Below, piece after piece: positions 61,428-64,000 of a stretch of 64,000 bases of DNA. The notes under the pieces were generated by a model, which was given only the letters and a program-made list of their open reading frames with translations, ran no database searches and had not been told where the DNA came from. The position numbers were made by a program, and so were the translations under genes. Position 1 is the first letter of the stretch. The number at the start of each line of letters is the position of its first letter. Origin of the DNA: CAVPCZ01 sp963779225 (GTDB taxonomy: Bacteria > Bacteroidota > Ignavibacteria > UBA10030 > UBA6906); contig CAVZWW010000003.1 in NCBI GenBank assembly GCA_963779225.1, positions 682,001-746,000 of the forward strand, in the 5' to 3' direction.

Positions 61428-63260
61428 ATGTCACGGGCAGGTCTGCTCATCTTCTGCACCATCCTCCTTGGGGTTTCCATGATGGCGCAACCATCTCCGC
61501 TCAAGCATTCTCTGGACGGGGAGTGGCGGTTCCGCGCGGACGCCGGGAAGGCCGGCATCGACCAGCGCTGGTACCGCCAGGTGCTCGATCGTTCTTCGTG
61601 GGAAACGGTTGCCACTCCCGATTTCTGGGAAGCCTATCCGGGCATGGCGAAATACGATGGTTGGGGATGGTTCATGCGAACGTTCCAGGTGGAAAGCGTC
61701 GCCCAGCCGCTCAGCATCCACTTTGCGGGTGTGGATGATGAAGCGGTCGTCTGGGTCAACGGCATGGAGATCGGCTCGCACACCGGATACAGTGATCCCT
61801 TCACCGTTGATATCAGCAGTGCGGTGAACAAGGGGGAGAACACCATCGTTGTGCTTGTCAAAGACAACGGTGGCGGGGGTGGCATCTACCGTCCGGTTAC
61901 ACTCATTGCCACGGCACAACTCGAGACGTTGTTACGGGGTCCGTATTCCGCACTTCCGGCCAGGGAAAGCGCGGAGTGGGTGAAAGATGGAGCAATATAT
62001 TCGGTCTATCTCCGGTCTTTTTCAAAAGAGGGGACCTTCACCGGGCTCGAACAGCGATTACCCGAGCTGAAGCGTCTGGGGGTCAAAACACTCTGGCTGA
62101 TGCCGATCCATCCGGTCGGGGTGAAGCACCGGAAGGGGTCACTGGGGTCTCCCTATGCAGTGCAGGACTACTATGGCATCAATCCGGAGTTCGGCACACT
62201 CGCGGATTTTCGCAGGCTGGTGCATGCGGTGCACGCCCTGGGATTGAAGGTCATCATCGACCTGGTGGCGAATCACACGTCATGGGACAGCAAGCTGATC
62301 ACGGAACATCCGGAGTGGTTCACCAGGGACGCCCGGGGGGAGATGGTCCCGCCGAATGAAGACTGGGCGGATGTGGCGGATCTGGATTACCATCATGACG
62401 GCTTGCGCCGTTACATGACCGACATGATGATCTGGTGGGTGCGCGATGTTGGAATCGACGGCTTCCGGTGCGACGTGGCGGAGATGGTGCCGACCGACTT
62501 CTGGGAGTCGGCCCGTGCGGAGCTGGACGCGATCAGGCCGGTGATGATGTTGTCGGAGGGTTCGCTTCCCGAGCATCACGTGAAGGCCTTTGACGTGACG
62601 TACTCGTGGAATATTTACGATGTGCTGGAACCGCTTCTTTCGGGAAAGCGGCCGGTTGCATTGATCGACCAGATTCTCAGGACCGAAGAGCTGCAGTTTC
62701 CCCGGGGTTCACTCCGGATGCGTTTTACGACCAATCACGACAAAAACGCCTGGGATGCGCCGGCGGTGAAGAAATTCGGCCCGGAGGGTTTGCAGCTGGC
62801 GACGGTGTTGATCAATACGCTCCCCGGTGTTCCGATGATCTACAACGGTGAAGAGGTGGCCAATGACCGGCTGCTGGATTTGTTCGAAAAAGTGGATATT
62901 GATTGGACACGTCCCCGTGTGGTGGGGGATATCTACCGTGCACTCTTCGACCTGCGCGCGCAGAACAGCGCCCTCTCCCGGGGCGATCTGGTGCGCGTCA
63001 CGGGGACGGCAGCGAACGATGTCTATGCCTTTTTGCGGACGGCCGGAAAACAGCGCATATTCGTGATGCTGAACTTTTCCGCGGAGCCGCGCCGGGCGAA
63101 ACTGCAGATGCCGGCGGTGGAGGGGGCGGTGAAAGGCGGGACGGTCAAATACCGTGAGGTGTTCAGCGGGAGGACCTGGATGGTCTCTTCATCGGGAGGA
63201 GAAGTGATGCTGACCGTGGAAGGGAAAGGGTACCGCGTATTTGCCGCCGTCCTGGACTGA
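61428..63260 (+). CDS. secreted GH13 alpha-amylase-family enzyme with N-terminal sugar-binding domain
   Basis: 610 residues from ATG 61428. Signal peptide SRAGLLIFCTILLGVSMMA. Residues about 28-165 form a GH2-type jelly-roll sugar-binding domain (LDGEWRFRADAGKAGIDQRWYRQ-type start, FAGVDDEAVVWVNGMEIGSHTG), an unusual partner for GH13. The TIM barrel has DYYGINPEFGTLADFRRLV, VIIDLVANHTSWDS (motif I), DGFRCDVAE (nucleophile Asp349), MLSEGS (acid/base Glu377) and TTNHDKNAWD (third Asp). A C-terminal all-beta domain follows. Acts on an external alpha-glucan or related sugar. An upstream reading from 61341 would add a non-signal stretch and is rejected. Confidence 0.85.
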   Translation: MSRAGLLIFCTILLGVSMMAQPSPLKHSLDGEWRFRADAGKAGIDQRWYRQVLDRSSWETVATPDFWEAYPGMAKYDGWGWFMRTFQVESVAQPLSIHFAGVDDEAVVWVNGMEIGSHTGYSDPFTVDISSAVNKGENTIVVLVKDNGGGGGIYRPVTLIATAQLETLLRGPYSALPARESAEWVKDGAIYSVYLRSFSKEGTFTGLEQRLPELKRLGVKTLWLMPIHPVGVKHRKGSLGSPYAVQDYYGINPEFGTLADFRRLVHAVHALGLKVIIDLVANHTSWDSKLITEHPEWFTRDARGEMVPPNEDWADVADLDYHHDGLRRYMTDMMIWWVRDVGIDGFRCDVAEMVPTDFWESARAELDAIRPVMMLSEGSLPEHHVKAFDVTYSWNIYDVLEPLLSGKRPVALIDQILRTEELQFPRGSLRMRFTTNHDKNAWDAPAVKKFGPEGLQLATVLINTLPGVPMIYNGEEVANDRLLDLFEKVDIDWTRPRVVGDIYRALFDLRAQNSALSRGDLVRVTGTAANDVYAFLRTAGKQRIFVMLNFSAEPRRAKLQMPAVEGAVKGGTVKYREVFSGRTWMVSSSGGEVMLTVEGKGYRVFAAVLD

Positions 63261-63274
63261 GTGTCGGACGTTTC

Positions 63275-63287
63275 GCGCGCTGCGCGC
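63275..63287 (+). terminator. small GC hairpin after the GH13 gene
   Basis: GCGCG (63275-63279) and CGCGC (63283-63287) with a 3-nt loop. No strong T-run follows; it directly precedes the next promoter. Confidence 0.3.
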
Positions 63288-63289
63288 CC

Positions 63290-63318
63290 TTGATTTCCCT
63301 TCTCCTTTGGTGTACCTT
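63290..63318 (+). promoter_or_regulatory. predicted promoter of the CNNM/CBS gene
   Basis: TTGATT (63290-63295), 17 bp, TACCTT (63313-63318). The ATG at 63327 lies 8 nt after the -10 box, so a leaderless message is likely. Confidence 0.5.
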
Positions 63319-63326
63319 TCTACTCT

Positions 63327-64000
63327 ATGGAAATCCTCGCAACGTTTGCAAAAATTGCCGGCGTCCTCGTTTTGGTGTTTCTTAACGGTTTCTTTGTCGC
63401 CGCCGAGTTCGCCATCGTCAAAGTACGTTCGACGCAGATCGAACCCCTGGCGCGGTCCGGCTCACGACGCGCGCGTATTGCGCAGAATGTCATCGGGCAC
63501 CTGGATTCGTATCTCTCGGCAAGCCAGCTGGGTATCACCATGACCAGCCTGGGGCTCGGATGGGTGGGCGAGCCGTTTGTGGCCGATATACTTACCCCCC
63601 TGTTTGAGGCGTTCGGCGGTTTCACACCGGCCATCGTCCATACCGTTTCCTTCACTATCGCTTTCACCATCATCACCTACCTTCACATTGTCCTGGGCGA
63701 ACAGGCGCCAAAATGGCTGGCCATCCAGTATCCGCAGGAAACCACGCTGGCCATTGCCCGACCGCTGCATGTCTTTTTCAGGATATTCCGTCCGTTCATC
63801 TGGTTCCTCAACCTCAGCGCCAACACCTTTCTCCGGTTGCTCGGAATAGAGCCGGTCGGAGCGGAAGAACTCACCCACTCTGAGGAGGAGCTCCGGTTGA
63901 TCCTGGGTAAAGGGTCGGCGCAGACGAGCACCGGCAAGAGGATTTCCCTGCGGGCGCTGGAGTTGCGCGACCGGACCGTCCGGGAGGTCATGGTGCCCCG
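63327..64000 (+). CDS. CNNM/hemolysin-type transporter (DUF21 domain; 3' end outside window)
   Basis: First 224 codons only. The CNNM transmembrane (DUF21) domain is clear: helix 1 VLVLVFLNGFFVAAEFAIVKVR, the family block SASQLGITMTSLGLGWVGEP, helix ITYLHIVLGEQAPKWLAIQ, and HSEEELRLIL before the CBS region. The window ends at RDRTVREVMVPR, just before the CBS pair. Homologues move Mg2+ or Co2+, or act as ion sensors. Near-leaderless message predicted. Confidence 0.92.
   Translation, partial: MEILATFAKIAGVLVLVFLNGFFVAAEFAIVKVRSTQIEPLARSGSRRARIAQNVIGHLDSYLSASQLGITMTSLGLGWVGEPFVADILTPLFEAFGGFTPAIVHTVSFTIAFTIITYLHIVLGEQAPKWLAIQYPQETTLAIARPLHVFFRIFRPFIWFLNLSANTFLRLLGIEPVGAEELTHSEEELRLILGKGSAQTSTGKRISLRALELRDRTVREVMVP

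Noticed and set aside
1..64000. CRISPR arrays, insertion sequences, integrases or prophage genes
   Set aside because: Looked for regular spaced repeats, transposase motifs and inverted-repeat ends on both strands; none seen.

Overview
The window is about 64 kb of G+C-rich chromosome from a Gram-negative (diderm) bacterium. Outer-membrane and envelope genes support this: SecD, TamB, two separate heptose-ADP enzymes (RfaE1 and RfaE2), an outer-membrane beta-barrel, and a peptidase/TolB-like/barrel surface protein. DUF4905 and DUF6265-like proteins, a rhomboid with an extra C-terminal domain and the peptidase-MA/beta-propeller/barrel protein point to the Bacteroidota-Ignavibacteriota-Chlorobiota branch. 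I favour an Ignavibacteria-like lineage, but no rRNA or other decisive marker is present. Shine-Dalgarno (SD) sequences are used by some genes. Many promoters read as TTGnnn, 17 bp, TAtaTT with very short leaders, unlike the typical Bacteroidia promoter. No insertion sequence, prophage or CRISPR array was found.

Layout. 1-7.1 kb: secD (partial) diverges from a PpiD/SurA-type foldase; then come a barrel protein, a methyltransferase, shikimate kinase and rfaE1-rfaE2. 7.1-17.1 kb: tamB, RNase R and a large surface metallopeptidase/propeller/barrel gene whose signal peptide is out of frame with the rest. 17.1-19.3 kb: a two-component system on the minus strand. 19.3-23 kb: a TatT-TRAP transporter operon. 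23-24.8 kb: a GH10-like lipoprotein/secreted hydrolase. 24.9-29.1 kb: radA, an amidohydrolase, rdgB and a DUF4905 gene. 29.2-32.6 kb: an HdrD-like iron-sulfur membrane protein, a small membrane protein and a rhomboid. 32.6-39.7 kb: a carbohydrate cluster (UroD-like, beta-propeller glycosidase-like, GNAT, PIG-L, clan GH-A-like, sodium symporter). 39.7-41.8 kb: nagB and a GlmU-like nucleotidyltransferase on the minus strand. 41.9-44.8 kb: amino-acid permease and YtcJ-like amidohydrolase. 44.9-46.2 kb: YdjM-like and M50 membrane proteins on the minus strand. 46.6-50 kb: small accessory proteins, a short-chain dehydrogenase and a 516-residue protein I do not recognise. 55.2-50 kb, minus strand: a tRNA-Met(CAU)-tilS-hpt-ftsH-lipid kinase-deoxyribosyltransferase-like operon. 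55.3-58.3 kb: hpnC-hpnD-hpnE for squalene. 58.4-64 kb: a single-domain response regulator, two acetyltransferase-like membrane paralogues, a GH13 enzyme and the start of a CNNM/CBS protein.

The main functional themes are envelope assembly (SecD, PpiD, TamB, heptose), translation and RNA upkeep (RNase R, TilS, tRNA), quality control (FtsH, rhomboid, M50), squalene synthesis, and uptake and breakdown of sugars or organic acids. The most notable oddities are the frameshifted surface peptidase gene, a clan GH-A-like protein that appears to lack its nucleophile, a PIG-L protein lacking the usual first Asp, repeat-bracketed divergent promoters, and near-leaderless transcripts.
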